Shown here one piece after another: positions 1 to 6,607 of a stretch of 12,711 nt of DNA; position 1 is the first letter of the stretch; every line of letters starts with the position of its first letter. The notes under the pieces were generated by a model. That model worked only from the letters and a program-made list of their open reading frames with translations, had not been told where the DNA came from and did no database searches. A program made the position numbers and the translations under genes. The DNA is from Kocuria sp. (lineage in GTDB: Bacteria; Actinomycetota; Actinomycetes; Actinomycetales; Micrococcaceae), in contig JAKDKI010000031.1 of the NCBI GenBank assembly GCA_030453435.1, positions 1 through 12,711 on the forward strand, read 5' to 3'.

Positions 1-139
1 TCGCCCACCCGGTGCCCCGCCTAACGGGCCCGGTTACTGAGCCCAATAAGCCCCACCTATGGCTACACCCCAGCGGGCGCCCCGGCATATCAATTAGCTG
101 CGGGGCCTCCGTCTGTCTCGCGGATCGGTTTGTTCAGAC
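1..139. other. Non-coding left edge, no gene recognised
   Basis: This stretch lies beyond the stop of the acyl-CoA ligase gene and shows no complete reading frame, RBS or tRNA-like fold. Plus-strand frames run into the window from the left edge and stop at 22-24 (frame 1) and 38-40 (frame 2, ending in Pro/Gly-rich residues). A plus-strand gene converging on the ligase could therefore end here, but too little remains to name one. A candidate hairpin within it is listed separately. Confidence 0.4.
79..106 (-). terminator. Candidate hairpin after acyl-CoA ligase gene
   Basis: GCCCCG (79-84) pairs with CGGGGC (101-106). Two more G-C pairs are possible inside (85-86 with 97-98) across a two-base bulge, closing an AT-rich loop. 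It begins about 33 bases beyond the ligase stop on the minus strand. There is no T-tract, so an intrinsic terminator is only one reading. Confidence 0.25.
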
Positions 140-1948
140 CTACTTAGCGTAGAGCGCGTCGATTTCGGCTGAGTAGTCCTCGATGACCTTGGCACGCTTG
201 AGCTTCATGGAGGGCGTCAGGTACCCGTCCTCAATCGTGAAATCGTGATCCAGGATCTCGAACTTCCGAATGCTCTCCGCGCGGGAGACCTTGGCGTTGG
301 CGTGATCCACGATCTTCTGCACGTGATCGATGACGGCAGGTTCCTTGGCCGCCTGCGCGGGAGTGAGCGAGGAGTCCAGGCCCAGGGTGGGCAAAACCTT
401 GGGCAGGGTGTCCGGATCGAGTGTGATGAGCGCGGAAATGAAGGACCGGTTGTCGCCCAGCACAATGATCTGACCAACGGTGGCCGAGGCACGGATGGGA
501 TCCTCGAGGATGTTGGGGACCACGTTCTTGCCCGCGGCGGTCACAATGATTTCCTTTTTACGACCCGTGACCGTGAGCAGGCCCTCGTCATCGAGGACAC
601 CCAGGTCACCGGTCGCGAACCAACCGTCGTGGAAGCTTTCCTCGGTCTTGTCAGGCATGCCGTGGTAGGCGCGGAACACATTATTGCCGCGCACCAGGAT
701 CTCACCGTCGTGAGCGATCGCAATCTCGTGACCCGGGATCGGATGGCCCACGGTGCCCAAACGGTTGATGCTCGGGAAGTTCGCGGAGATGGGGGCGGTG
801 GTCTCGGTCAGGCCGTACCCTTCCACCACATACACACCGATCCCGTTGAAGAAGTGACCCAAGCGTGAGCCCAGGGCCGCACCACCGGATACGGCATAAC
901 GGACCGCGCCACCCATGGCATTGCGCAGGGTGGAGTAGACCAGCTTGTCGTACAGGCGATGCTGAGCCTCCAGGAGTGGCGAAACCTTGCCGGCCTGCGA
1001 TGCCTTGGACCACTCGACGGCCACGGAAACGGCACGGGCGAAGATGAGTTTCTTCACCGGGGAGGCAGCGGAGGCCTTCAGACGCGCACCCACAAAGATT
1101 TTCTCGAACACGCGCGGAACGGCCAGGATGAATGTGGGGTGGAAACGACCCAGATCTTCCATGAGTCCGGAAACATCCGACGTATGGGCCAGGGTCACAC
1201 CGGCATCCATTGCGATCACCTCCACGAACCGCGCGAACACGTGAGCCAGCGGCAGGAAGAGCAGGGTTCGGGCACCCGGATAAATGACTTCCGAGGCCAC
1301 GGGGATCGTGTTGGCCGAGCACCCGACAAAGTTCCGGTGGGTCAGTTCGCAACCCTTGGGCGGGCCGGTTGTTCCCGAGGTGTAGATCAGGGTCGCGGTG
1401 TCGTCCAAGGAGATTCCGTCGTGGGGATTCTCGAAGTCGGTCCGATCGGCACCCTCGGCGATGAAGGTTTCCAGCGATGACTTCTGATCCGCCGTGTCGA
1501 AGACACAAATCCGTGATGAAGCTGCGAACGGAGTGATAGCGGCCGCGGACTCTACGCGTTCAGCGAGCTCATCGGTCTCGACGAAAATGGCCTTGGCTTG
1601 GGAATCGGAAAGAATCCAGGCGATCTGGTCCGGAGAGGACGTGTCATATACGGGGACGGGAACCGCGCCCACCCACCACAGGGCGAAGTCCACGAGCGAC
1701 CACTCGTAGCGCGTGCGGCTCAGAATCCCCACCCGGTCGCCGGGTTGAATGCCGCGTGCGGCCAGCCCTCGGGCCACGGCAATCACTTCATCGCGGAACT
1801 GACGCGCCGTAACATCGCGTTCCTTGCCTTCGGCGAGGATCGTGTACAGGACGAGGTCCGGGTTCTCGCTCGCTTGGCGGGCCAGGATCTCGGCCACGCT
1901 GTTGTGCGGAAGCGGGTCAACTACGGGGGGTACGCTTACGCGTCTCAT
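140..1948 (-). CDS. Long-chain fatty-acid--CoA ligase (FadD15-like)
   Basis: This 602-residue enzyme of the ANL superfamily should activate long-chain fatty acids to acyl-CoA through an acyl-adenylate, in the cytosol or at the membrane face. The ATP-binding P-loop motif YTSGTTGPPKG is at residues 189-199. The adenylation motif GYGLTETTAP is at 377-386, ATGDLG at 445-450 and the hinge region GRKKEIIVTAAGKN at 462-475. The C-terminal catalytic-lysine region (PSMKLKR) is near 579-585. Length and motif order match bacterial long-chain ligases of about 600 residues. The ATG start is supported by AGAAGG six bases upstream. The gene order (ligase, small proteins, acyltransferase, aroG) resembles the fadD15 side of the M. 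tuberculosis Rv2173-Rv2187 block. Chain-length specificity cannot be read from sequence. It is separated by 100 bases from the next minus-strand gene upstream, so it may have its own promoter. Confidence 0.93.
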   Translation of the reverse strand: MRRVSVPPVVDPLPHNSVAEILARQASENPDLVLYTILAEGKERDVTARQFRDEVIAVARGLAARGIQPGDRVGILSRTRYEWSLVDFALWWVGAVPVPVYDTSSPDQIAWILSDSQAKAIFVETDELAERVESAAAITPFAASSRICVFDTADQKSSLETFIAEGADRTDFENPHDGISLDDTATLIYTSGTTGPPKGCELTHRNFVGCSANTIPVASEVIYPGARTLLFLPLAHVFARFVEVIAMDAGVTLAHTSDVSGLMEDLGRFHPTFILAVPRVFEKIFVGARLKASAASPVKKLIFARAVSVAVEWSKASQAGKVSPLLEAQHRLYDKLVYSTLRNAMGGAVRYAVSGGAALGSRLGHFFNGIGVYVVEGYGLTETTAPISANFPSINRLGTVGHPIPGHEIAIAHDGEILVRGNNVFRAYHGMPDKTEESFHDGWFATGDLGVLDDEGLLTVTGRKKEIIVTAAGKNVVPNILEDPIRASATVGQIIVLGDNRSFISALITLDPDTLPKVLPTLGLDSSLTPAQAAKEPAVIDHVQKIVDHANAKVSRAESIRKFEILDHDFTIEDGYLTPSMKLKRAKVIEDYSAEIDALYAK

Positions 1949-2015
1949 TTAGCACCTTCTTTGCGGAGATATTGAGCAAGCCTACTGTGTGATGTGCGTC
2001 ATGATGTGGCATTTA

Positions 2016-2027
2016 TGGACGTGTCCA
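2016..2027. promoter_or_regulatory. Small dyad upstream of acyl-CoA ligase
   Basis: TGGAC and GTCCA form a 5-bp perfect inverted repeat around a 2-base centre in the 100-base gap before the ligase start. It lies 68 bases upstream of that ATG, where an operator for a dimeric regulator could sit. Short dyads arise by chance in high-GC DNA, so this is a weak call. Confidence 0.2.
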
Positions 2028-2048
2028 CCTTCGAGACTGCCACCCACT

Positions 2049-2471
2049 TCAGACCACGGCACCGTCGTCATCGCGGGGATCTTCCGGTAAGGCGCGATAC
2101 ACCAGGTACAGGCCACCGATCACTCCGGCCACACCAGCTGCCCACACCACTGTGGGCAGCGAACCAGGCAGCGCAGCCAAGCCGATCATGATCACGAGCA
2201 CCGCCAGGATCACCGTAACCGCTCGCACCATCTTGGCGCTCACGCCGCGGGTGATCTCTCCGGGATCCGGGTTGTAGGACTCGTCCTCATCGGACTCATA
2301 GAGTTCGAGCGGCACGTCGGTCGGAGGCTGCTCCACCGGTTCCCATGGGATCTCATCCGCCCACGGCTCAGCGTCCTCGTCGTCACGGGGTACGTTCTCC
2401 CAGTCGTTGCCCTCGATGATGCGGCGAAAATCGTCATCAGGGTGCTGATCCCGGTTGTCTCGTGTGGTCAT
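2049..2471 (-). CDS. Small two-helix membrane protein, unknown function
   Basis: I do not recognise the family. The 140-residue product has a very acidic, Trp/Pro-containing N-terminal half (about 1-80). Two hydrophobic segments follow at about 83-102 and 107-126, separated by a short LPGSLP turn, and then a short acidic tail (EDPRDDDG). This predicts a hairpin membrane anchor with both ends on the same side, probably the cytoplasm. Its ATG overlaps the stop of the preceding hydrolase gene (ATGA, 2468-2471), so translation is probably coupled and the two proteins are made together. Small uncharacterised proteins (Rv2183c and others) also flank the acyltransferase in M. tuberculosis, but I cannot claim orthology. 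The overlap and coherent membrane pattern make it a convincing real gene; a role beside the lipase is inference. Confidence 0.8.
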   Translation of the reverse strand: MTTRDNRDQHPDDDFRRIIEGNDWENVPRDDEDAEPWADEIPWEPVEQPPTDVPLELYESDEDESYNPDPGEITRGVSAKMVRAVTVILAVLVIMIGLAALPGSLPTVVWAAGVAGVIGGLYLVYRALPEDPRDDDGAVV

Positions 2472-3274
2472 GCCGACGCCGCCGCTTCGCCCGGTACCTG
2501 AGTCAGGTCCAAGCCCCGCATGAGATTCTGCACCGCCTGGCGGGACGCCGTCTCCACGATGCCCCGGTCGTAGTCCATGGTGGCCACGTGAAAACTGTTG
2601 GGCAACGCAATAACCTCCACCGGGCCTGCGCTGCGTTCCCGAATGAGGTCCACGGAGGCGTCGGCCACGATACGGTCGACGGCTGAGCGAAACACCATTG
2701 CCGGGGCCGTCACGGCGGGCAGAGTTTTGATGGCCTGGCGAATCAGAAGATTGAGCTGTGCCACGGCGGCCAGGGGAGTGCGGTCGTAGGTGGTTTCGCC
2801 TTCAGAGGGCCGGTTGATATCGCTGCCAATGCCTGCCACCGACGGAATCACGTGCTTGGCGATATGGCTGTAAGCAGCAGTGCGGTTGACGAGAGCCAGC
2901 GCCGGATTCACCAGGAGCAATCCGGCCACGTGATACCGGGCCGCCAGTTGAACGGCCAACGCGCCGCCCATGGACAAGCCGCACACCACCACGTGCTCAT
3001 GCTGAGCGCGCAACTTCCAGTACTCGTGGTCCACCGCGTCACGCCACGCGTGCCATTTCTCCTGGGCCAGGTCCTCCCAGCTGGTGCCGTGACCGGGGAG
3101 CAACGGGACGGACACGGACGGCTGGTGGCCGGCGGCGTCGTCGGCGCGGTGAATGGCACGTGCCCACTCGATGACCGAGGCGGTCGTGGAGGTGAACCCG
3201 TGTAGGACCAGCACCCCCACGGATGCGGACCCCGGGAAGAATTGATGGCCGTGCGTGGCGGGATCAAAGCTCAT
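2468..3274 (-). CDS. Alpha/beta hydrolase, monoacylglycerol lipase/carboxylesterase type
   Basis: The 268-residue protein has the features of small bacterial esterases related to Bacillus/Geobacillus monoacylglycerol lipase and Est30. These are the oxyanion-hole motif HGFTST at 25-30, LLPGHG at 58-63 and the nucleophile elbow GLSMGG at 99-104 with Ser101. The likely acid is Asp200 (SAVDRIV) and the likely base is His229 (NSFHVATMDYD). A cap insertion of about 60 residues follows strand 6. It probably releases fatty acids from monoacylglycerols or short esters in the cytosol, since no signal peptide is visible. Its stop overlaps the next gene, a small membrane protein. It is divergent from plsC. 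No RBS precedes the ATG; instead a -10-like CACAAT lies exactly six bases upstream, suggesting a leaderless transcript. Substrate assignment is inference; membership of the fold is very clear. Confidence 0.9.
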   Translation of the reverse strand: MSFDPATHGHQFFPGSASVGVLVLHGFTSTTASVIEWARAIHRADDAAGHQPSVSVPLLPGHGTSWEDLAQEKWHAWRDAVDHEYWKLRAQHEHVVVCGLSMGGALAVQLAARYHVAGLLLVNPALALVNRTAAYSHIAKHVIPSVAGIGSDINRPSEGETTYDRTPLAAVAQLNLLIRQAIKTLPAVTAPAMVFRSAVDRIVADASVDLIRERSAGPVEVIALPNSFHVATMDYDRGIVETASRQAVQNLMRGLDLTQVPGEAAASA

Positions 3275-3280
3275 GGCGCC

Positions 3281-3286
3281 ATTGTG
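3281..3286 (-). promoter_or_regulatory. Possible -10 box for leaderless hydrolase mRNA
   Basis: On the minus strand CACAAT lies six bases before the hydrolase ATG at 3274, the spacing expected if transcription starts at the A of the start codon. No purine-rich RBS is present in the same interval. No clear -35 was found, so support is modest. Confidence 0.35.
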
Positions 3287-3402
3287 CCAGTCCGAGCAAT
3301 TGTCGTGAGAGAATCCAGCGGGGAATTCGATACGCGCACGGCTGATCCGCGCGCATCTGACCCGTTCGATGTCGCGGCCAAGTGGTTCAACAGAAGCTTT
3401 CC

Positions 3403-3409
3403 GGAAGGA
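3403..3409 (+). promoter_or_regulatory. RBS fixing the plsC start
   Basis: GGAAGGA lies eight bases before the ATG at 3418. It favours that codon over the in-frame GTG at 3382, which has no such site in front of it. Confidence 0.65.
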
Positions 3410-3417
3410 TCCGAGTC

Positions 3418-4272
3418 ATGGTGTACATGTTCCTCAAGCGTTACGTGGTGGGTCCCGTGGTGAACACGGTGTATCGCCCCAAGGCCGTCGGTCTGGAGAA
3501 CGTCCCCTCCCAGGGTGCCGCCATCTTGGCGAGCAACCACCTGTCGATCTCTGATTCAGTATTCATGCCCGTGGCCGTGCCCCGCCAGGTGTACTTCCTG
3601 GCCAAGTCGGAGTACTTCACGGGCCCCGGCGCGAAGGGCAAGATCGTGGGCGCCTTCTTCCGGGCCATCAATCAGATCCCCATGGACCGTAACGGCGGTA
3701 AGGCCAGCGCCAAGGCGCTGAGCGCTGGTGGTCAGGCCCTGGAGGACGGCAAGCTGCTGGGCATCTACCCTGAGGGCACCCGTTCCCCGGACGGTCGCCT
3801 CTACCGCGGCAAGATCGGCGTGGCTCGCTTGGCCCTGGAGACCGGCGCCCCCGTGGTACCGATCGCCATGGTGGGCACGGACAAGATCCAGCCCCTCGGT
3901 TCCAAGTTCCCGGATCCTCGCAAGGCGAAGGTCACGACCATCTTCGGTAAGCCGCTGGACTTTTCCCACCTCAAGGGGCAGCACGGTGATCACGCCGTGA
4001 TGCGGGAGGTCACCGATCAGATCATGGCCGCGATCCAGGAACTGTCGGGTCAAGAGACCGTGCACGTATACGCCGCCAATTACAAGAAGGAACTGGCGGA
4101 GCAGAAGCGCGAACAGTTCAGGACCCAGGTCAAGGACGCAGCTGAATCCGCGCGCGAAAAAGGTCGCTCCGTGTCCGCGTCCATGAGCGAGCAGGCCGAG
4201 CAGCTCGGTTCTAAACTGCCCGGGCGTTCACATGATGGAAACGATGACCAGTCCTCGGATCGAAACGCCTAG
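3418..4272 (+). CDS. 1-acyl-sn-glycerol-3-phosphate acyltransferase (PlsC family)
   Basis: The 284-residue enzyme should transfer an acyl chain to the sn-2 position of lysophosphatidate, giving phosphatidate for membrane lipid synthesis. The catalytic HX4D motif is HLSISD (His41, Asp46). Other family blocks are the GAFFRAINQIPMDR region at about 78-91, the substrate-binding motif YPEGTRS at 117-123 and APVVPIAMVG at 144-153. The catalytic domain ends near 210. A charged Lys/Glu/Ser-rich tail of about 70 residues follows, probably helical at first and then disordered. The start was chosen from the RBS at 3403-3409; a GTG 36 bases upstream would add 12 residues. It corresponds in position to Rv2182c of M. 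tuberculosis. aroG starts nine bases after its stop, so cotranscription is likely, although aroG may also have its own promoter. Confidence 0.92.
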   Translation: MVYMFLKRYVVGPVVNTVYRPKAVGLENVPSQGAAILASNHLSISDSVFMPVAVPRQVYFLAKSEYFTGPGAKGKIVGAFFRAINQIPMDRNGGKASAKALSAGGQALEDGKLLGIYPEGTRSPDGRLYRGKIGVARLALETGAPVVPIAMVGTDKIQPLGSKFPDPRKAKVTTIFGKPLDFSHLKGQHGDHAVMREVTDQIMAAIQELSGQETVHVYAANYKKELAEQKREQFRTQVKDAAESAREKGRSVSASMSEQAEQLGSKLPGRSHDGNDDQSSDRNA

Positions 4273-4275
4273 ACT
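4270..4275 (+). promoter_or_regulatory. Possible -10 box for leaderless aroG mRNA
   Basis: TAGACT fits the TAnnnT -10 pattern, overlaps the plsC stop codon (TAG, 4270-4272), and ends six bases before the aroG ATG. A transcript from it would start at the ATG itself. A TTGACA-like ATGACC occurs upstream but 20 bases away, longer than usual. Confidence 0.35.
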
Positions 4276-4281
4276 GGGACA

Positions 4282-5676
4282 ATGACCTCTGTAACTCAGT
4301 CTGAACAAGCAAGCGCCATGACTACCCCTTCACCCAGTGCCGCCAACTATCCCGGCCTGGACGAATGGCGCAATCGGACCATTGGTCAGCATCCGCAGTG
4401 GGCGGAGCACCCGGACTTCGCCTCCACCATCGAGGAGCTCAACGCAGTTCCGCCGCTGGTCTTCGCCGGTGAGGTGGATCTGCTGCGTGAGCGTCTGGCA
4501 TCCGTTGCTGCGGGCGAGGCATTCTTCCTACAGGGCGGTGACTGCGCCGAGACGTTCGCCGGTGCCACCGCGGACAAGATCTCGGGTCGCGTGCAGACTC
4601 TGCTGCAGATGGCTGTTGTCCTGACCTACGGTGCGTCGCTGCCCGTGGTCAAGATGGGCCGCATGGCGGGCCAGTTCTCCAAGCCGCGTTCCTCCAATCT
4701 GGAAACCCGCGGTGACCAGACCCTGCCGTCCTTCCGCGGTGAGATGGTCAACGGGTTCGACTTCAACGAAGCGTCCCGTGTCCACGACCCCAATCGCATG
4801 CTGCGCGGCTACCACACCTCCGCGTCCACCCTGAACCTGATTCGTGCCTTCACCACGGGTGGCTTCGCGGATCTGCGCCGGGTGCACGCATGGAACATGG
4901 GATTCGCGGCCAACCCCGCTTACGCCCGTTACGAGTCCATGGCTCGCGAAATCGATCACGCGGTCAAGTTCATGGCGGCCTGCGGGGCTGACTTCGATGC
5001 CCTCAAGACCACCGAATTCTTCGCCGGTCACGAGGCGTTGCTGCTCGACTACGAGCGTGCCCTCACTCGCATCGATTCCCGCACCCACTTGCCCTATGGC
5101 ACGTCCGGTCACTTCCTGTGGATCGGAGAGCGCACCCGCGAGCTCGACGGCGCCCACGTGGACCTCCTCTCGCGCCTGCGCAACCCCATTGGCGTGAAGC
5201 TCGGCCCGTCCACCACGGGTGAGGACGCGCTGCGCCTGATCGACGCACTGGACCCCAACCGCGAACCGGGGCGCCTCACGTTCATCATCCGCATGGGTGC
5301 CAAGAACATCCGCGAGAAGCTCCCGGCCATCATTCAGGCAGTCGAAGGCTCGGGCGCCAAGCCTGTGTGGGTCACGGACCCCATGCACGGCAATACCGTG
5401 TCCTTGCCCTCCGGTTACAAGACGCGCAACTTCGACGACGTGGTGGACGAGGTCCGCGGCTTCTTCGAGGTACACCAGTCACTGGGCTCGTTCCCCGGCG
5501 GTATCCACGTTGAAATGACCGGCGACGACGTCGCAGAGTGCCTGGGCGGTTCGGACCCGGTCAACGAGTCGTCTTTCGCAGAGCGTTACGAAACTCTGTG
5601 CGATCCGCGCCTGAACCACATGCAGTCGCTGGAAATCGCGTTCCTGGTAGCGGAGTACCTCTCCAAGCAGAACTGA
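4282..5676 (+). CDS. aroG: Class II 3-deoxy-D-arabino-heptulosonate 7-phosphate synthase
   Basis: This 464-residue enzyme condenses phosphoenolpyruvate with erythrose 4-phosphate, the first step of the shikimate pathway to aromatic amino acids, menaquinone and folate precursors. It belongs to the class II (plant/mycobacterial) family: M. tuberculosis AroG (Rv2178c) is 462 residues. Metal ligands fall at almost the same numbers as in that enzyme: Cys88 (GGDCAETF), His369 (DPMHGNT), Glu411 (GIHVEMTGD) and Asp441 (LCDPRLNH). Phosphoenolpyruvate-binding residues include Arg126 (KMGRMAGQ), Arg284 (GERTR), Lys306 (GVKLGPS) and Arg337 (IIRMGAKN). The matching numbering supports the ATG at 4282 over the in-frame ATG at 4318. 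There is no strong RBS; GGGA is the only purine run and a -10-like box suggests a leaderless message. M. tuberculosis AroG is feedback-controlled by aromatic amino acids and partners chorismate mutase; no chorismate mutase is in this window. Confidence 0.97.
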   Translation: MTSVTQSEQASAMTTPSPSAANYPGLDEWRNRTIGQHPQWAEHPDFASTIEELNAVPPLVFAGEVDLLRERLASVAAGEAFFLQGGDCAETFAGATADKISGRVQTLLQMAVVLTYGASLPVVKMGRMAGQFSKPRSSNLETRGDQTLPSFRGEMVNGFDFNEASRVHDPNRMLRGYHTSASTLNLIRAFTTGGFADLRRVHAWNMGFAANPAYARYESMAREIDHAVKFMAACGADFDALKTTEFFAGHEALLLDYERALTRIDSRTHLPYGTSGHFLWIGERTRELDGAHVDLLSRLRNPIGVKLGPSTTGEDALRLIDALDPNREPGRLTFIIRMGAKNIREKLPAIIQAVEGSGAKPVWVTDPMHGNTVSLPSGYKTRNFDDVVDEVRGFFEVHQSLGSFPGGIHVEMTGDDVAECLGGSDPVNESSFAERYETLCDPRLNHMQSLEIAFLVAEYLSKQN

Positions 5677-5687
5677 GATCCATCGAC

Positions 5688-5748
5688 CACATCGCGGCAC
5701 CGTTGAATGAGTCTTGTGACGGATATCATTCTTCGGTGCCGCGATGTG
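5688..5748. terminator. Long perfect-stem hairpin after aroG
   Basis: A 15-bp perfect inverted repeat (5688-5702 with 5734-5748, outer arm CACATCGCGGCACCG) begins 11 bases after the aroG stop. Inside it, after a TT/TT internal loop, GAATGA (5705-5710) pairs with TCATTC (5726-5731), leaving a 15-base loop. The total would be 21 base pairs. Only CTTTGAT follows, not a true T-tract. Transcription termination or mRNA 3'-end protection of aroG is the simplest role. A palindromic mobile remnant or a small RNA is an alternative. Confidence 0.6.
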
Positions 5749-5772
5749 CTTTGATCCCCGCGATCGCAGTTC

Positions 5773-5788
5773 GGTTACTTTTGTAACC
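5773..5788. promoter_or_regulatory. Inverted repeat GGTTAC-TTTT-GTAACC
   Basis: Perfect 6-bp arms flank four T residues, about 45 bases upstream of the putative -35 of the CAP-protein gene. The GTAAC core matches the half-sites described for the response regulator MtrA in actinobacteria and recurs as ATAAC twice just downstream. It may be part of a composite operator. Confidence 0.4.
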
Positions 5789-5806
5789 GCCCAATATCGG
5801 GGGAAA

Positions 5807-5823
5807 ATAACGGTGTCATAACG
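5807..5823 (+). promoter_or_regulatory. Direct repeat ATAACG with 11-bp period, MtrA-like site
   Basis: ATAACG at 5807-5812 is repeated exactly at 5818-5823, one helical turn away, and ends nine bases before the putative -35 of the CAP-protein gene. Tandem RTAAC half-sites are the known recognition pattern of MtrA, which controls cell-wall hydrolase genes in Corynebacterium and Streptomyces. The assignment to MtrA is inference; the repeat is seen directly. Confidence 0.4.
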
Positions 5824-5831
5824 TTTCTGTT

Positions 5832-5861
5832 TTGACCGGCCTTTTCTATGGTTCATACGGT
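5832..5861 (+). promoter_or_regulatory. Candidate promoter of the CAP-protein gene
   Basis: TTGACC (5832-5837, five of six consensus bases) is followed after 18 bases by TACGGT (5856-5861, TAnnnT). Transcription would start near 5868 and give a leader of about 53 bases. The repeat at 5807-5823 sits just upstream, where an activator would bind. Confidence 0.45.
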
Positions 5862-5873
5862 GTTTCACGACAT

Positions 5874-5887
5874 GCCCCACTTGGGGC
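5874..5887 (+). other. Small hairpin in the CAP-gene leader
   Basis: GCCCC and GGGGC close a four-base ACTT loop about 20 bases before the RBS AGGAG (5907-5911). It could stabilise the 5' end of the message. No ligand-binding core was recognised. Confidence 0.35.
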
Positions 5888-5920
5888 GAGCCAACGCTGA
5901 ACCGTCAGGAGAAGCACCGA

Positions 5921-6484
5921 ATGAACGTTATGAAGAAGATCGTGTTGACCGGAACCGCCACTGCCGCGTTGACCGGGGCCATGGTTGCACCCGCCGCCGC
6001 GAGCCAGACGGCTTCGGTTCCCGAGACCGCGCAGTCCGCTTCGATCTCGCTGAACCAGGTGACCACTCAGTCCAGCTCCGGTCCCCAGTCCTCTTCAGAT
6101 CAGGTTGCTCAGGAACTGCTGGGCATGATGAATGACGCCCGCGCCCAGCAGGGTCTCCAGCCGCTGGCCAACGTGGGGGCGCTCAACGGCATTGCCTCCG
6201 GCTGGTCGGAGCAGATGGCCTCCAGCGGTGCAGCCAGCCACAACCCGTCCTTCATCCAGCAGACCACGGCTTCCGGCTCCACGGGAATGGCGGAGAACAT
6301 CGCCTACGACGTCCAGTCTCGTGACTCCGCGCGGGCAACCGCCCAGTACTTCTTCGACTTCTGGATGAACAGCCCCAGCCACGCGTCCAACATCATGAGC
6401 CCCGAGTTCAACGGTGCGGGCTTCGGTCTGGCGACCGCTGCTGACGGTCGCGTGTTCGCTACCCAGAACTTCGGCACCTACTGA
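5921..6484 (+). CDS. Secreted CAP-domain (SCP/PR-1-like) protein
   Basis: The 187-residue precursor starts with a Sec signal peptide: basic MNVMKK, a hydrophobic Ala/Thr stretch, and a probable cleavage after Ala-Ala-Ala at 26-28. A Ser/Gln-rich linker runs to about 58. A CAP domain fills 60-187, with His107 (ASHNPS), Glu125 (MAENIAY), His154 (NSPSHASNI) and the closing GAGFGLA at 165-171, so the usual His/Glu/His cavity residues are kept. Secreted bacterial CAP proteins are common but their activity is mostly unknown; binding of lipids or envelope components is possible. The ATG is preceded by AGGAG with nine bases of spacing; a second ATG at 5930 is less well placed. It is monocistronic: a promoter region and operator-like repeats precede it and a strong hairpin follows. 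The upstream sites suggest control with cell-wall genes. Confidence 0.88.
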   Translation: MNVMKKIVLTGTATAALTGAMVAPAAASQTASVPETAQSASISLNQVTTQSSSGPQSSSDQVAQELLGMMNDARAQQGLQPLANVGALNGIASGWSEQMASSGAASHNPSFIQQTTASGSTGMAENIAYDVQSRDSARATAQYFFDFWMNSPSHASNIMSPEFNGAGFGLATAADGRVFATQNFGTY

Positions 6485-6510
6485 TCCGGCAATAGACATT
6501 CAGAACCAGT

Positions 6511-6545
6511 CAGGGCCGGTACCCGGGAACGGGGTACCGGCCCTG
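6511..6545. terminator. Bidirectional hairpin between CAP gene and kinase gene
   Basis: A 14-bp perfect inverted repeat (6511-6524 with 6532-6545, arm CAGGGCCGGTACCC) encloses a seven-base loop. It lies between the converging ends of the CAP gene (6484) and the kinase gene (6608), where it can serve transcripts from both sides. There is no T-tract on either strand, as is common for actinobacterial terminators. Confidence 0.7.
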
Positions 6546-6607
6546 GGCCATGTTCAGGGGTGCTTGTTCAGTGAGGGTGGGGTCCCGATCTCGGCAATAC
6601 CGCGGGC

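Noticed and set aside
1..40. Possible C-terminus of a plus-strand gene at the left edge.
   Set aside because: Only 7 to 12 codons remain in two competing frames, so no gene can be supported.
702..1508. A 268-codon minus-strand frame inside the acyl-CoA ligase gene.
   Set aside because: Same-strand shadow frame of the ligase; no domain recognised and Arg/Gly/Pro-rich composition.
1988..2003. CRP/GlxR-like site TGTGA-N6-TCATG upstream of the ligase gene.
   Set aside because: The second half-site matches TCACA in only three of five bases; likely chance.
3382..3417. GTG start extending PlsC by 12 residues.
   Set aside because: No RBS in front of it, whereas GGAAGGA sits correctly before the ATG at 3418.
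4528..5475. A 315-codon minus-strand open frame opposite aroG.
   Set aside because: It is a shadow of high-GC codon use in aroG, has no family motif and lies fully inside a certain gene.
5791..5915. Resemblance to the ydaO-type cyclic-di-AMP riboswitch (CTTGGGGCGAGCC, CTGAACCGTCAGG before a secreted protein gene).
   Set aside because: The conserved GGGGGA-CCCA and GGGGTGAAT cores are not matched, and the likely transcription start near 5868 leaves a leader too short for the fold. A covariance-model search with RF00379 would settle it.
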